Numbered from the stretch's first letter, positions 1 through 5,930 are shown. The stretch is DNA of 7,682 nt from Hyphomicrobiales bacterium (GCA_021775385.1 JAJFHW010000264.1:1-7682), one strand, 5' to 3'. Numbers and translations: made by a program. Notes: generated by a model not told the origin, from the letters alone.

Positions 1-918
1 AGTCCCTTTCAAAGTCAAACATTCGATATATTTGATCATTTACGATTGCATTATTTCGTTTGTGCTGGCTTGGCTTTTTTAATCTTTTTATGGCTTAGAA
101 AAACAGTTTGGCTCTTGATTGCTCTTCTTGTACTTCTATTAAATGGTTCTATTATTTATTCTAGTTTTTCTAATACTAGTTCTTTAATAATAAAGCCTGA
201 TGCCAAGACGAAACTAATTAAGCTTCTGAATTATAATGCTTATTATAAAAATAAAAGCGCTAAGAAATTTCTTGATTATGTTAATCAAGAAAAACCTGAC
301 CTAATTGTTTTGGAAGAATTTGTTGGCATGAGTGAAGAGGTCGTGCAGTCATTAAAGTCCCACTATATTTATTCTGGTCCTTATCTTACTAAATCTGATG
401 ATGAAAATACCAAGCAACCAAATTATATTTTCATTTTTTCAAAATTTCCCTTTCAGTTAAAAACTTTCAAGCATTGGCAGGCAGGTGACAGTAACCCACC
501 CATGGCTCATGTGGAACTTAACATTGGTGAAACCACGATTGATTTGATAGCTGTTCACATGCATTGGCCGTATAATGCCAAATTAAAAGCACAAGGGCTT
601 AATTGGTTATCAGATTATCTCAAGCCACTTACAAATCCTGTTTTACTTGTCGGTGATTTTAACTTAACGCCGTACTCTGATGCTCTTTTGAAATTTTCAC
701 AGAAAAATAAGATGAAAAAATTTGGCGGGTTTGAGCGATCATGGCCATCTCAAACGGCCGATGTTTATTTTCCATTTCCCCATTTTTTAATTGATCATGT
801 TTTTGTCCGAGACAGTGATCAATGGAAATTCCATAAACACGGGTTTTGGGTTGGTCCCAGTATTGGCTCGGATCATTTGCCCATGATGAGTAAGTTTTCA
901 ATTTCAAGGAAAGAATGA
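1..918 (+). CDS. Endonuclease/exonuclease/phosphatase (EEP) family protein, membrane-anchored, 5'-truncated by window
   Basis: The reading frame is open from base 1 to the TGA at 916-918 (305 codons visible). A TTG at 46 could be read as a start, but the in-frame text before it (FDIFDHLRLHY) resembles the stretch ahead of the membrane segments in EEP proteins, so the gene probably begins upstream. Numbering from base 1, two hydrophobic segments (about 18-32 and 36-54) are followed by a soluble EEP domain. Visible motifs are LNYNAYY then LIVLEE (metal-binding Glu near 105-106), AVHMHW (His 186/188), GDFN (218-221), IDH (265-266) and the C-terminal GSDH (289-292). The family hydrolyses phosphodiester or phosphate ester bonds with a divalent metal; the substrate here cannot be told. 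Given the anchors, the domain is probably extracytoplasmic or membrane-associated (inference). It converges on coaA with 16 nt between stops, and is visibly more A+T-rich than the his genes. Confidence 0.85.
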   Translation, partial: SPFQSQTFDIFDHLRLHYFVCAGLAFLIFLWLRKTVWLLIALLVLLLNGSIIYSSFSNTSSLIIKPDAKTKLIKLLNYNAYYKNKSAKKFLDYVNQEKPDLIVLEEFVGMSEEVVQSLKSHYIYSGPYLTKSDDENTKQPNYIFIFSKFPFQLKTFKHWQAGDSNPPMAHVELNIGETTIDLIAVHMHWPYNAKLKAQGLNWLSDYLKPLTNPVLLVGDFNLTPYSDALLKFSQKNKMKKFGGFERSWPSQTADVYFPFPHFLIDHVFVRDSDQWKFHKHGFWVGPSIGSDHLPMMSKFSISRKE

Positions 919-934
919 TGATTCCTTACAGCAT

Positions 935-1888
935 TTACAACTTCCGAAGCATCACTTCTTCAACGGAATGATCTTTTGCTTTTTTTAAGATCAAGTCTGC
1001 TCTTTGCCTTGTTGGAAGGATGTTTTCTTCCAAGTTTATATGATTGATGTTCTGCCAAATTCCTGTAGCCGTGTTGACCACTTCATCTTCATCGAGAAGA
1101 GAATATTTATGGAAATAAGATACTGGATCACGGAAGGCTGTTGCCCGTAATCTCCAAAATCTCTGAACATACCAGTCTTGAATATGATCTGTTTCAGCGT
1201 CGATATAAATAGAGATGTCGAAAAAATCTGACACAAATGGAATGCCGCTGCCATTTTTTGGCAAACGAGCTGGCTGCAAAACATTCAAACCTTCAACGAT
1301 TAAAATATCAGGTCTATCTATGACCACTTGCTGATCTTCTAAAATGTCATATGCAAAGTGAGAATAAACCGGTGCTGTAACCGATGGTTTACCAGCTTTC
1401 ACATCAGCTAGAAATGATAATAATTTTTTTGTGTCAAAACTTTCAGGAAAACCTTTGCGATCCATAATGTCTCGATCTTTTAAAACCTTATTTGGTAAAA
1501 GAAACCCATCAGTGGAAATAAGACCAACCATCGGGTGATCTGGCCATCTGGCCAGCAAGGCTTTCAAGACCCTCGCCGTTGTACTTTTGCCGCATGCTAC
1601 AGAGCCGGCTATACCTATGATAAAGGGCATTTTTTGTTGTTTTTGCCCCAGAAAACGGTTGGTCACCATATGTAGTTCTTGGGATGCGGATACATAAAGG
1701 CTTAACAGCCTCGAAAGGGGCAGATAAATTTCTTCAACTTCTGTGGTTGATAAGCGCTCTGACAAACCGCCCAATCGCTCCACATCCTCTGGACTTAATG
1801 TCATTGGAGTGTCACGGCGTTGCTCTGCCCATTCATCGCGGTGCATGATCAAATAAGGTGATTTATCTAATTCAACAGGGTTTTGCAT
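935..1888 (-). CDS. coaA: Type I pantothenate kinase
   Basis: This 317-residue protein has the usual length for the bacterial type I enzyme, which phosphorylates pantothenate with ATP in the first and usually rate-controlling step of coenzyme A synthesis, in the cytoplasm. The P-loop GSVACGKST lies at 95-103, followed by the STDGF segment (Asp127) and the DILIVEGLN strand; the N-terminal [11 protein letters not shown] is also typical. The ATG at 1888 is preceded only by a weak AAGG, but it gives the expected N-terminus. It is last in the minus-strand hisH-A-F-E-coaA series, an order I know from Rhizobiales, and is separated from hisE by 193 nt of repeats. Co-transcription with hisE is therefore possible but not shown. 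No terminator is visible between its stop and the convergent EEP gene. Confidence 0.95.
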   Translation of the reverse strand: MQNPVELDKSPYLIMHRDEWAEQRRDTPMTLSPEDVERLGGLSERLSTTEVEEIYLPLSRLLSLYVSASQELHMVTNRFLGQKQQKMPFIIGIAGSVACGKSTTARVLKALLARWPDHPMVGLISTDGFLLPNKVLKDRDIMDRKGFPESFDTKKLLSFLADVKAGKPSVTAPVYSHFAYDILEDQQVVIDRPDILIVEGLNVLQPARLPKNGSGIPFVSDFFDISIYIDAETDHIQDWYVQRFWRLRATAFRDPVSYFHKYSLLDEDEVVNTATGIWQNINHINLEENILPTRQRADLILKKAKDHSVEEVMLRKL

Positions 1889-1913
1889 ACCAGTTGAGCC
1901 TTTTTTTATGTTC

Positions 1914-2011
1914 CTTTGGTTGCCATTTCTTTACTTCAAATGCCTGCTCTATAAGTACGCCTTCAGTTTGCCCACTGGCAACCGGCGTGGCATCCGCAAT
2001 AAACAACCGTC
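1914..2011 (+). repeat. Three hairpin elements nested inside one another (coaA-hisE gap)
   Basis: The outermost copy pairs GGTTG (1918-1922) with CAACC (2004-2008). Inside it a second copy pairs ATGCC (1940-1944, after TTCA at 1935-1938) with GGCAT (1989-1993). Inside that, a third pairs ACGCC (1957-1961) with GGCGT (1984-1988) around TTCA (1962-1965) and the upper stem GTTTGC (1966-1971)/GCAACC (1978-1983), which has one mismatch. The outer two share junction text with the pair at 3680-3735, so that pair looks like the form before the third insertion. Strand + denotes the TTCA-containing strand. Confidence 0.75.
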
Positions 2012-2023
2012 ACTTTTAGCATT

Positions 2024-2050
2024 CCTTCAGTTGCCCACAAAGCAACCGTC
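2024..2050 (+). repeat. Hairpin element, single copy (coaA-hisE gap)
   Basis: TTCA (2026-2029) is followed by upper stem GTTGC (2030-2034), a seven-base loop CCACAAA, GCAAC (2042-2046) and the conserved unpaired C (2047). The lower stem has decayed to a single C-G pair. The 3' side reads CAACCGTCA, as on the 3' side of the nests at 1914 and 3680. Confidence 0.7.
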
Positions 2051-2081
2051 ATATGTTCAACTTTATTCTTGTTTCTTCTTA

Positions 2082-2399
2082 TCATTTCGCGCGCTGGGCT
2101 TTTTCCTCATGGCCAGAGAGACCCATGCGAGATGCTAAAATTTCTTCAATTTCTTTCATCGAAATATTCTTTTGTTCTAAGAGCACCAGGAGATGATATA
2201 GCAAATCTGCTGTTTCTTCTTTAAATGCATCATCACCTTCACTAACCGCTGCAATAACAGCTTCAACGGCTTCTTCACCCATTTTCTTAGCACATTTGCC
2301 AGTTCCAGCTTCAATCAATGACTTTGTATATGATTTCTCTGCTGTAGAGCTTCTACGCTCTTTGATGGTATCACTTAGCTGTTCTAATATTGTTTTCAT
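2082..2399 (-). CDS. hisE: Phosphoribosyl-ATP pyrophosphohydrolase
   Basis: The 105-residue protein matches the single-domain HisE length. HisE hydrolyses phosphoribosyl-ATP to phosphoribosyl-AMP plus pyrophosphate, the second step of histidine synthesis. The sequence shows the all-alpha MazG-like signature: KCAKKMGEEAVEAVIAA (about 35-51), with the metal-binding acidic residues, and EETADLLYHLLVLL (about 61-74). Start: the ATG at 2399 is preceded by a short purine run (AAGAGAA) at a suitable distance. That run is the conserved left edge of the large structured repeat at 2402, so the repeat may supply this ribosome binding site. The gene lies between hisF and coaA as in Rhizobiales, but with 355 nt of repeats before it instead of tight spacing. 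Confidence 0.93.
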   Translation of the reverse strand: MKTILEQLSDTIKERRSSTAEKSYTKSLIEAGTGKCAKKMGEEAVEAVIAAVSEGDDAFKEETADLLYHLLVLLEQKNISMKEIEEILASRMGLSGHEEKAQRAK

Positions 2400-2401
2400 T
2401 G

Positions 2402-2566
2402 TTCTCTTTCACGGCTATTCCAAGCGCTTTTAGTGGCACTTCAGATGCCCACCAGCATCCGTGCCCAAACGCTTGGGCCTCCGAGGGGCGGTGCTAGACA
2501 CCACGGGCTACACTGGCGTTTCGTCATGTCCCTCATGAGCTCCCTCTTCTTAAAGTTCGACTTTAA
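2402..2566. repeat. Large structured repeat, copy 1 (in the hisF-hisE gap)
   Basis: The 355 nt between hisF and hisE hold no gene, only repeats. This copy shares with 5761-5890 the left edge (TTCTCT then CACGGCTATTCCA) and a 23-nt block (2474-2496 against 5794-5816) with one mismatch. Features in order: stem CCAAGCG (2420-2426)/CGCTTGG (2470-2476) with a small hairpin element in its loop; AGGGGC (2484-2489) pairing with GTCCCT (2528-2533) around GGTG (2490-2493)/CACC (2499-2502); the palindrome CTCATGAG (2532-2539); and a perfect 7-bp hairpin TTAAAGT (2550-2556)/ACTTTAA (2560-2566). Stems are kept in the other copy with different bases. The right boundary is uncertain. Confidence 0.7.
2435..2465 (+). 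repeat. Hairpin element, intact, inside the first hairpin of the large repeat
   Basis: This is a model copy: lower stem GGCAC (2435-2439)/GTGCC (2461-2465), unpaired TTCA (2440-2443) facing a single C (2460), upper stem GATGC (2444-2448)/GCATC (2455-2459) and loop CCACCA (2449-2454). All ten pairs are Watson-Crick. The second copy of the large repeat has only a TGAA tetraloop at the equivalent place, so it looks like an empty site. Confidence 0.8.
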
Positions 2567-2621
2567 CTTCAGGCTACCTTCTAGCAACCATATTACTATA
2601 CTTCGGAACCCACTAGGCACC
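2567..2621 (+). repeat. Two decayed hairpin-element copies
   Basis: The first (2567-2590) keeps TTCAGG and GCAACC but the upper stem no longer pairs well, leaving only GCTA/TAGC. The second (2601-2621) keeps CTTCGG and the loop-like CCCACTAGG. They are recognisable by position and spacing only, so boundaries are approximate. Confidence 0.45.
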
Positions 2622-2630
2622 TGTTTTTCT

Positions 2631-2699
2631 GCGCTTCAGATGCCTACTTTTTGATGCGCCTTCAGGTTTCCCACTAGAAACCGGCGCTAAGCATCTGCA
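2631..2699 (+). repeat. Hairpin element interrupted in its loop by a second, perfect copy
   Basis: The outer copy pairs GATGC (2639-2643, after TTCA at 2635-2638) with GCATC (2691-2695). In its loop sits a complete copy with lower stem GCGCC (2656-2660)/GGCGC (2683-2687), TTCA bulge (2661-2664), upper stem GGTTTC (2665-2670)/GAAACC (2677-2682) and loop CCACTA, that is 11 perfect pairs around a four-base bulge. The outer copy matches the tandem units that follow, so it reads as a third unit split by an insertion. Confidence 0.8.
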
Positions 2700-2700
2700 T

Positions 2701-2768
2701 TTCTGCGCTTCAGATGCCCACTAAACATCCGCATTTCTGTGCTTCAGATGCCCACTAAACATCCGCAT
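2701..2768 (+). repeat. Tandem pair of 34-nt hairpin-element units overlapping the hisF 3' end
   Basis: Units 2701-2734 and 2735-2768 differ at one base of 34. Each has TTCA, upper stem GATG/CATC, loop beginning CCACTA, and a short lower stem (GC/GC in the first, TGC/GCA in the second). The second unit runs into hisF and contains its last codons and stop. Confidence 0.85.
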
Positions 2769-3546
2769 TAATGCCATCCAGGCGCATATTAATGCCTTTT
2801 TTGGCCATATAACTCTTTGCTTGGCCGATTGTATAGTCCCCAAAGTGAAAAATCGAAGCTGCAAGCACTGCGCTTGCTCCTCCTTTGGTCACTCCCTCAA
2901 CCAGATGATTGAGATCGCCGACGCCACCAGATGCTATGACCGGCACGGTAACAGCATCGGAGATGGCTTTGGTGAGCGGTAGATTAAATCCTTGGCGTGT
3001 GCCGTCTCTATCCATTGATGTGAGAAGTATTTCACCGGCGCCTCTTGCCACCATGTCTTTGGCAAATTCAACAGCATCAATGCCTGTTGGTTCTCTGCCG
3101 CCATGGGTGAATATTTCCCAGCGCAATGGCTCGCCTTCTTTCGAGACAGTTTTTGCATCAATTGCTATGACTATACACTGCGCTCCAAACTTCTCTGAAG
3201 CCGCGTTTACAAAGTCACGATTATGAACGGCTGCTGTATTTATGGACACTTTATCTGCGCCTGCTTCCAGTAAGCGGCGCACGTCAGCAACTTCTCTAAC
3301 TCCGCCGCCAACAGTGAGCGGCATAAAACAATTTTCAGCTGTTCTTTGCACCACATCTAATATGGTTCCGCGATTATCTGATGATGCTGTTATATCTAGA
3401 AAACAAAGCTCGTCTGCACCAGCTGCATCATAGGCTTTTGCCGCTTCTACTGGGTCACCGGCATCAATAAGATCAACAAAGTTAACACCCTTAACCACGC
3501 GGCCATCTTTGACATCAAGGCAAGGGATTACTCTTATTTTCAACAT
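2755..3546 (-). CDS. hisF: Imidazole glycerol phosphate synthase, cyclase subunit
   Basis: HisF is a TIM barrel that uses ammonia from HisH to convert PRFAR into imidazole glycerol phosphate and AICAR. The 263 residues carry both catalytic aspartates, Asp11 in IPCLDVKDG and Asp130 in VIAIDAK, plus phosphate-binding LTVGGGVR (about 77-84) and VIASGGVG (about 203-210). The ATG at 3546 gives the canonical N-terminus; the upstream GGA is a weak ribosome site. The family usually ends near MRL or MRLD. Here about six residues (GINADV) follow, and the stop with the last four codons falls in the 34-nt repeat at 2735-2768, so the tail is repeat-derived. Upstream lie a hisF-like remnant and a hydrolase gene instead of the expected hisA, so hisF may depend on a promoter in the 3547-3859 gap or on read-through from the fusion gene. 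Confidence 0.96.
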   Translation of the reverse strand: MLKIRVIPCLDVKDGRVVKGVNFVDLIDAGDPVEAAKAYDAAGADELCFLDITASSDNRGTILDVVQRTAENCFMPLTVGGGVREVADVRRLLEAGADKVSINTAAVHNRDFVNAASEKFGAQCIVIAIDAKTVSKEGEPLRWEIFTHGGREPTGIDAVEFAKDMVARGAGEILLTSMDRDGTRQGFNLPLTKAISDAVTVPVIASGGVGDLNHLVEGVTKGGASAVLAASIFHFGDYTIGQAKSYMAKKGINMRLDGINADV

Positions 3547-3588
3547 GCTTTATTCCATTTATTCTGTGTTGGGCCGCTGGTTTTACGT

Positions 3589-3625
3589 TTGCCTGTCCTC
3601 GCTAGCGCTGCGGGCAAGACGGGCA
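3589..3625. repeat. GC-rich imperfect palindrome upstream of hisF
   Basis: TGCCTGTC (3590-3597) pairs with GACGGGCA (3618-3625) with one T-G wobble; TTGCC (3589-3593)/GGCAA (3613-3617) is an alternative stem. Inside is the 8-nt perfect palindrome CGCTAGCG (3600-3607). It does not match the TTCA hairpin family. It directly abuts the hisF-like remnant and could mark its breakpoint. The 313-nt gap 3547-3859 holds this palindrome, the remnant, a nested hairpin pair and a long inverted repeat, and no intact gene. Confidence 0.55.
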
Positions 3626-3666
3626 GTCTTTTACGTCCAGACAAGGGATACCCTAATTTTTAGTAT
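3626..3666 (-). pseudogene. hisF: Decayed 5' remnant of a diverged hisF copy
   Basis: Read on the minus strand from 3666 this stretch aligns with the first 14 codons of the intact hisF at 31 of 41 bases, with one base missing at codon 6. Translated around that gap it gives LKIRV then IPCLDVKD, identical to HisF. Apart from the start (ATG changed to ATA), every mismatch is silent. That pattern suggests a homologue that diverged under selection and then died, not a recent tandem copy. Similarity ends after the Lys-Asp codons, at the palindrome. The fragment is short, so chance or conversion cannot be excluded. Confidence 0.6.
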
Positions 3667-3678
3667 TTTTTAGTGCTC

Positions 3679-3736
3679 CTTCAGTTGCCATTTTTGTGCT
3701 TCAGATGCCCATGTAACATCCGCAATAAGCAACCGT
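3679..3736 (+). repeat. Hairpin element nested within another (upstream of hisF)
   Basis: The outer copy has TTCA (3680-3683) and GTTGC (3684-3688) pairing with GCAAC (3729-3733). Within its loop an inner copy has TGC (3697-3699)/GCA (3722-3724), TTCA (3700-3703) and GATG (3704-3707)/CATC (3717-3720). Junction text (GTTGCCATTT on the left, CATCCGCAATAA on the right) is shared with the nest at 1914-2011. A decayed trace (GTGCCCTTTAGTTACC) follows near 3746. Confidence 0.75.
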
Positions 3737-3806
3737 CACAATTTAGTGCCCTTTAGTTACCTTTTCTTTTTCCTACTTATCAAACATAGGGCCTGTTTTG
3801 ACAAGC

Positions 3807-3860
3807 AAAACCAGTGATTTAGAGCACACTCTTTGTCGATATGATTAAATCAGTGGTTTT
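3807..3860 (-). terminator. Long inverted repeat just past the fusion-gene stop; possible terminator
   Basis: Fifteen bases at 3807-3821 (AAAACCAGTGATTTA) are complementary to 3846-3860 except at one position, with a 24-nt loop; the right arm ends at the last base of the stop codon. The stem is A+T-rich and is not followed by a clear T tract on the minus strand, so it may be a weak terminator or an mRNA-stabilising end. The position fits transcript termination. Confidence 0.35.
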
Positions 3861-5089
3861 TAAGTTTTTTTCTTTGTATTCGTTACAATATGAGCCTGGT
3901 TTTCCAATGTTCTATGAACGGGGCAGCGATCGGCTATTGATAGTAATTTTTTCTCCAGTTCAGGATCCCTCAAACCTTTAATTTCAATGCGGCGTTCAAA
4001 CTGGTCTATTTTACCACCTTCGCTTTGCTCGCATTCATTACAATCTTCAATGTGGATTTTACTATATTCAACTTCTACATTGATCTGACCGATCTCCAAA
4101 TTTTTCAAGCTCGCATAGTTTCGAAGTGTCATGTTTGTACATGCACCCAGCGCTGCTGCTAAAAGGTTATAAGGTGTTGGGCCTGTTTCCGTACCGCCAT
4201 AAGATTTAGGTTCATCTGCCATAAAGCCATGCGGCCCAGCTTGCACCCAATTTTGGAATTTACTTGCCCTTGTTTCAGAAACGCGAACGTGGCCTTCCCA
4301 TTTTTGGGTTTTATCTTCTGGGCGTGGTAAGTAGCGGCTGGCCCATGTGTTGATATTGGCAGCCACATAAGCAGCGTCTTCTGGATTTGTTAGCAAGTGA
4401 TCCGCTTCATCTAACGACACAAAACTTTTGGGATGTTTGGCAGCTGAGAATATTCGGCCTGCATTTTCAATCCCGACCATATTATCTGTTGGTGAATGCA
4501 TGATCAAAAATGCTTTGCGTACATCTGATAGGCCTTGTGTCACATTTTGTGCTCGTAGGTCTTCTAGAAATTGCTTGCTGATGGTCAGTTCTTTACCGCC
4601 AAGTTTCACTTGTGCTGATCCATTGGCCTCAATCTCTTCAACATGATCTGCAAAATTGTGAATGACATGATCCGCATCAGCTGGGGCGGCAATGGAGATA
4701 ACAACTTTTGCGCTATCAATATGTTTTGCCGCTGACAGCACTGCAGCGCCACCTAATGAGTGGCCAATGAGTAAGGAAGGTGCTTCTAATTCATCTTCCA
4801 TAAATTTTGATGCTGCGATGAGGTCTTGAACATTTGAAAGGAAGTTCGTTTCCCCAAAATCTCCACCACTTGAGCCAAGCCCTGTAAAATCAAAACGAAG
4901 TACCGCAATGCCGTGACTGGCTAGAGCTTCACAGATCGTTCGTGATCCGATGAATTCCTTCGTGCAGGTAAAACAGTGGGCGTATAAAGCATAGGTTCGA
5001 ATGGGCCCAATGGGTTTGTCTAGTTTGCCGGCGATTTTTTCTCCGGTACTTCCGATGAATTCGACACGTTCTGTTGTTGTTTTTAACAT
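3860..5089 (-). CDS. Alpha/beta hydrolase fused to OsmC-family domain
   Basis: This 409-residue two-domain protein has an N-terminal alpha/beta hydrolase (about 1-255) with nucleophile Ser111 in GHSLGG, probable acid Asp202 (SPTDNMVG) and His231 (EADHLL). The start of the domain (YALYAHCFTCTKEF) and RFDFTGLGSSGGDF are typical of this fusion family. The C-terminal OsmC domain (about 265-409) keeps both redox cysteines, Cys317 in LGACTNMTL and Cys389 in DRCPVHRTL. OsmC proteins are thiol-dependent peroxidases, so a role in oxidative or organic-peroxide stress is likely, but the hydrolase substrate is unknown. I place the start at the ATG at 5089, seven bases after GAGGG. The longer frame to 5140 adds 17 residues unlike the family. 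It lies between hisA and hisF, where I would expect no gene. Confidence 0.92.
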   Translation of the reverse strand: MLKTTTERVEFIGSTGEKIAGKLDKPIGPIRTYALYAHCFTCTKEFIGSRTICEALASHGIAVLRFDFTGLGSSGGDFGETNFLSNVQDLIAASKFMEDELEAPSLLIGHSLGGAAVLSAAKHIDSAKVVISIAAPADADHVIHNFADHVEEIEANGSAQVKLGGKELTISKQFLEDLRAQNVTQGLSDVRKAFLIMHSPTDNMVGIENAGRIFSAAKHPKSFVSLDEADHLLTNPEDAAYVAANINTWASRYLPRPEDKTQKWEGHVRVSETRASKFQNWVQAGPHGFMADEPKSYGGTETGPTPYNLLAAALGACTNMTLRNYASLKNLEIGQINVEVEYSKIHIEDCNECEQSEGGKIDQFERRIEIKGLRDPELEKKLLSIADRCPVHRTLENQAHIVTNTKKKT

Positions 5090-5283
5090 TAGGCAGCCCT
5101 CGCGATTTATTGTTCGTATTAGCATAGCGTTCAATTGCACGGGCTTGAAACAAATTATTTGTTATGGATTGTGATCGGCTTCTTATTTTCAATTCAAATT
5201 TCGTGTTTAAACCCAATTAGCTATTGGATTGTAAAACTGATCCATTTATCTTGGTTTTAACGTAATTGAGCGAGGGGGACTGT
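5090..5283. promoter_or_regulatory. Divergent intergenic region with ribosome binding sites for both flanking genes
   Basis: These 194 bases separate the minus-strand fusion gene from the plus-strand small gene, so two promoters should lie here; no convincing -35/-10 pair can be named by eye. The ribosome sites are clear: CCCTC at 5097-5101 (GAGGG on the minus strand, 7 nt from the ATG at 5089) and the purine run beginning GAGGGGG at 5272-5278, 5 nt before the ATG at 5284. No copy of the TTCA hairpin was found in it, unlike every his-linked gap. Confidence 0.5.
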
Positions 5284-5751
5284 ATGGTTAAGAAAAAACA
5301 GGGTAGTGATGATGAAATTAGCTCAGGACTGAAAACACGACAAATCTCATTACCTGCCATACAAAAGCTTGCTCAAACCATTAAAAAAGCAAGTGAAAAA
5401 AAATCTGCGCCAAAGCTTTTGCAAAGCCAAAAATTTAATCTCAAAGTTTTTGAAACTCAACTGCGCACCCTAGAAAATGCGATTGATGGAGATTTGATTA
5501 CAGTTGATAATTTTTTATCACTCCCAAAGCATAGCCAAAAAGAAATTTTAACACGGCTTGAGAACATTAAGAAAAGAGCAGAAACTAAACTGCCTTTCAC
5601 AAAAGAAGAAGCTGTTAAATTTGATAGCCAACCTTTTACCTGCCTGAGTGATTATGAAAAATGCAGCAAATTGAAATCCGTTTCACCGTTTTGGTGTCAC
5701 TTTGCTTTTTATGTGTGCGTTATGCGAAGCATGGTGCCGTTTATGAAATAA
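5284..5751 (+). CDS. Small protein of unknown function with a four-cysteine C-terminus
   Basis: This 155-residue protein is not recognised. A strong purine-rich ribosome site at 5272-5278 selects the ATG at 5284 over the in-frame TTG at 5266. Residues 1-50 are basic and low in complexity (MVKKKQ, then many Lys, Gln and Ser), about 51-100 are likely helical, and the C-terminus has Cys120, Cys127, Cys138 and Cys145 spaced x6, x10 and x6, with a hydrophobic end (FAFYVCVMRSMVPF). The symmetric spacing suggests a helical hairpin with paired disulfides or a metal site (inference). There is no signal peptide. It is divergent from the hydrolase-OsmC gene and could share its regulation. The last codons form part of an inverted repeat around the stop, so the very end may have been altered by repeat activity. 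The ribosome site and ordered composition favour a real gene. Confidence 0.7.
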   Translation: MVKKKQGSDDEISSGLKTRQISLPAIQKLAQTIKKASEKKSAPKLLQSQKFNLKVFETQLRTLENAIDGDLITVDNFLSLPKHSQKEILTRLENIKKRAETKLPFTKEEAVKFDSQPFTCLSDYEKCSKLKSVSPFWCHFAFYVCVMRSMVPFMK

Positions 5752-5760
5752 ACGGTTTGT
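5737..5760 (+). terminator. Hairpin spanning the stop of the small gene; possible terminator
   Basis: CCGTTTA (5737-5743) and TAAACGG (5749-5755) are perfect complements around a 5-nt loop, and T-rich sequence follows (TTTGTTTCTCT). The stop codon TAA is the first base triplet of the right arm. Position and tail suit a weak intrinsic terminator, but the stem has only three G-C pairs. Confidence 0.4.
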
Positions 5761-5890
5761 TTCTCTCACGGCTATTCCATGAGCTGAAGCTCATGGGCCT
5801 CCGAGGGACGGTGCTAAGGCACCGAGCTTCGCTGACGCTGCGCCATGTCCCTTAGCCCGAAAAGGACTAAGCTCCTTCCTCAACATGAGA
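5761..5890. repeat. Large structured repeat, copy 2 (between small gene and hisA)
   Basis: This shares its left edge and a 23-nt block with the copy at 2402. It begins with stem CCATGAGC (5777-5784) and GCTCATGG (5789-5796) closed by a TGAA tetraloop, the uninterrupted counterpart of the hairpin that holds an insertion in copy 1. Next AGGGAC (5804-5809) pairs with GTCCCT (5847-5852), enclosing GGTGC (5810-5814)/GCACC (5819-5823). Then CTTAG (5851-5855) pairs with CTAAG (5867-5871), and CTCA/TGAG closes a last small hairpin. These suggest a multi-branched fold. Whether it acts as RNA or as mobile DNA is unknown. Confidence 0.7.
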
Positions 5891-5896
5891 GCTTTT

Positions 5897-5930
5897 GCTT
5901 CAGGGTGCCCATATTTCTATGCTTCAGAGC
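5897..5930 (+). repeat. Two left-half remnants of the hairpin element
   Basis: TGCTTCAG occurs around 5897-5904 (followed by GGTGCCCAT) and again around 5920-5927. Both lack the matching right arm and the conserved CC, so they appear to be half-copies or decayed copies just downstream of the large repeat. Confidence 0.4.

Noticed and set aside
1914..2050. Possible integron attC sites, because of hairpins with bulged bases
   Set aside because: The core GTTRRRY-type boxes are absent, copies are nested and do not flank gene cassettes, and no integrase is present in the window.
1908..2138. Plus-strand open frame of 76 codons across the coaA-hisE gap
   Set aside because: It spans nested hairpins and then runs antisense into hisE; no ribosome site and no protein-like composition.
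2433..2654. Plus-strand open frame of 73 codons in the hisE-hisF gap
   Set aside because: It consists of repeat DNA; its peptide is a translation of the hairpin elements and the large repeat, with no ribosome site.
2631..2768. Possible CRISPR array because of regularly spaced near-identical units
   Set aside because: There are no unique spacers of constant length, the units abut directly, and the loop-split first unit and nesting do not fit an array.
5090..5140. Longer start for the hydrolase-OsmC gene at 5140
   Set aside because: The added 17 residues do not resemble the family N-terminus, while the ATG at 5089 has GAGGG seven bases upstream.
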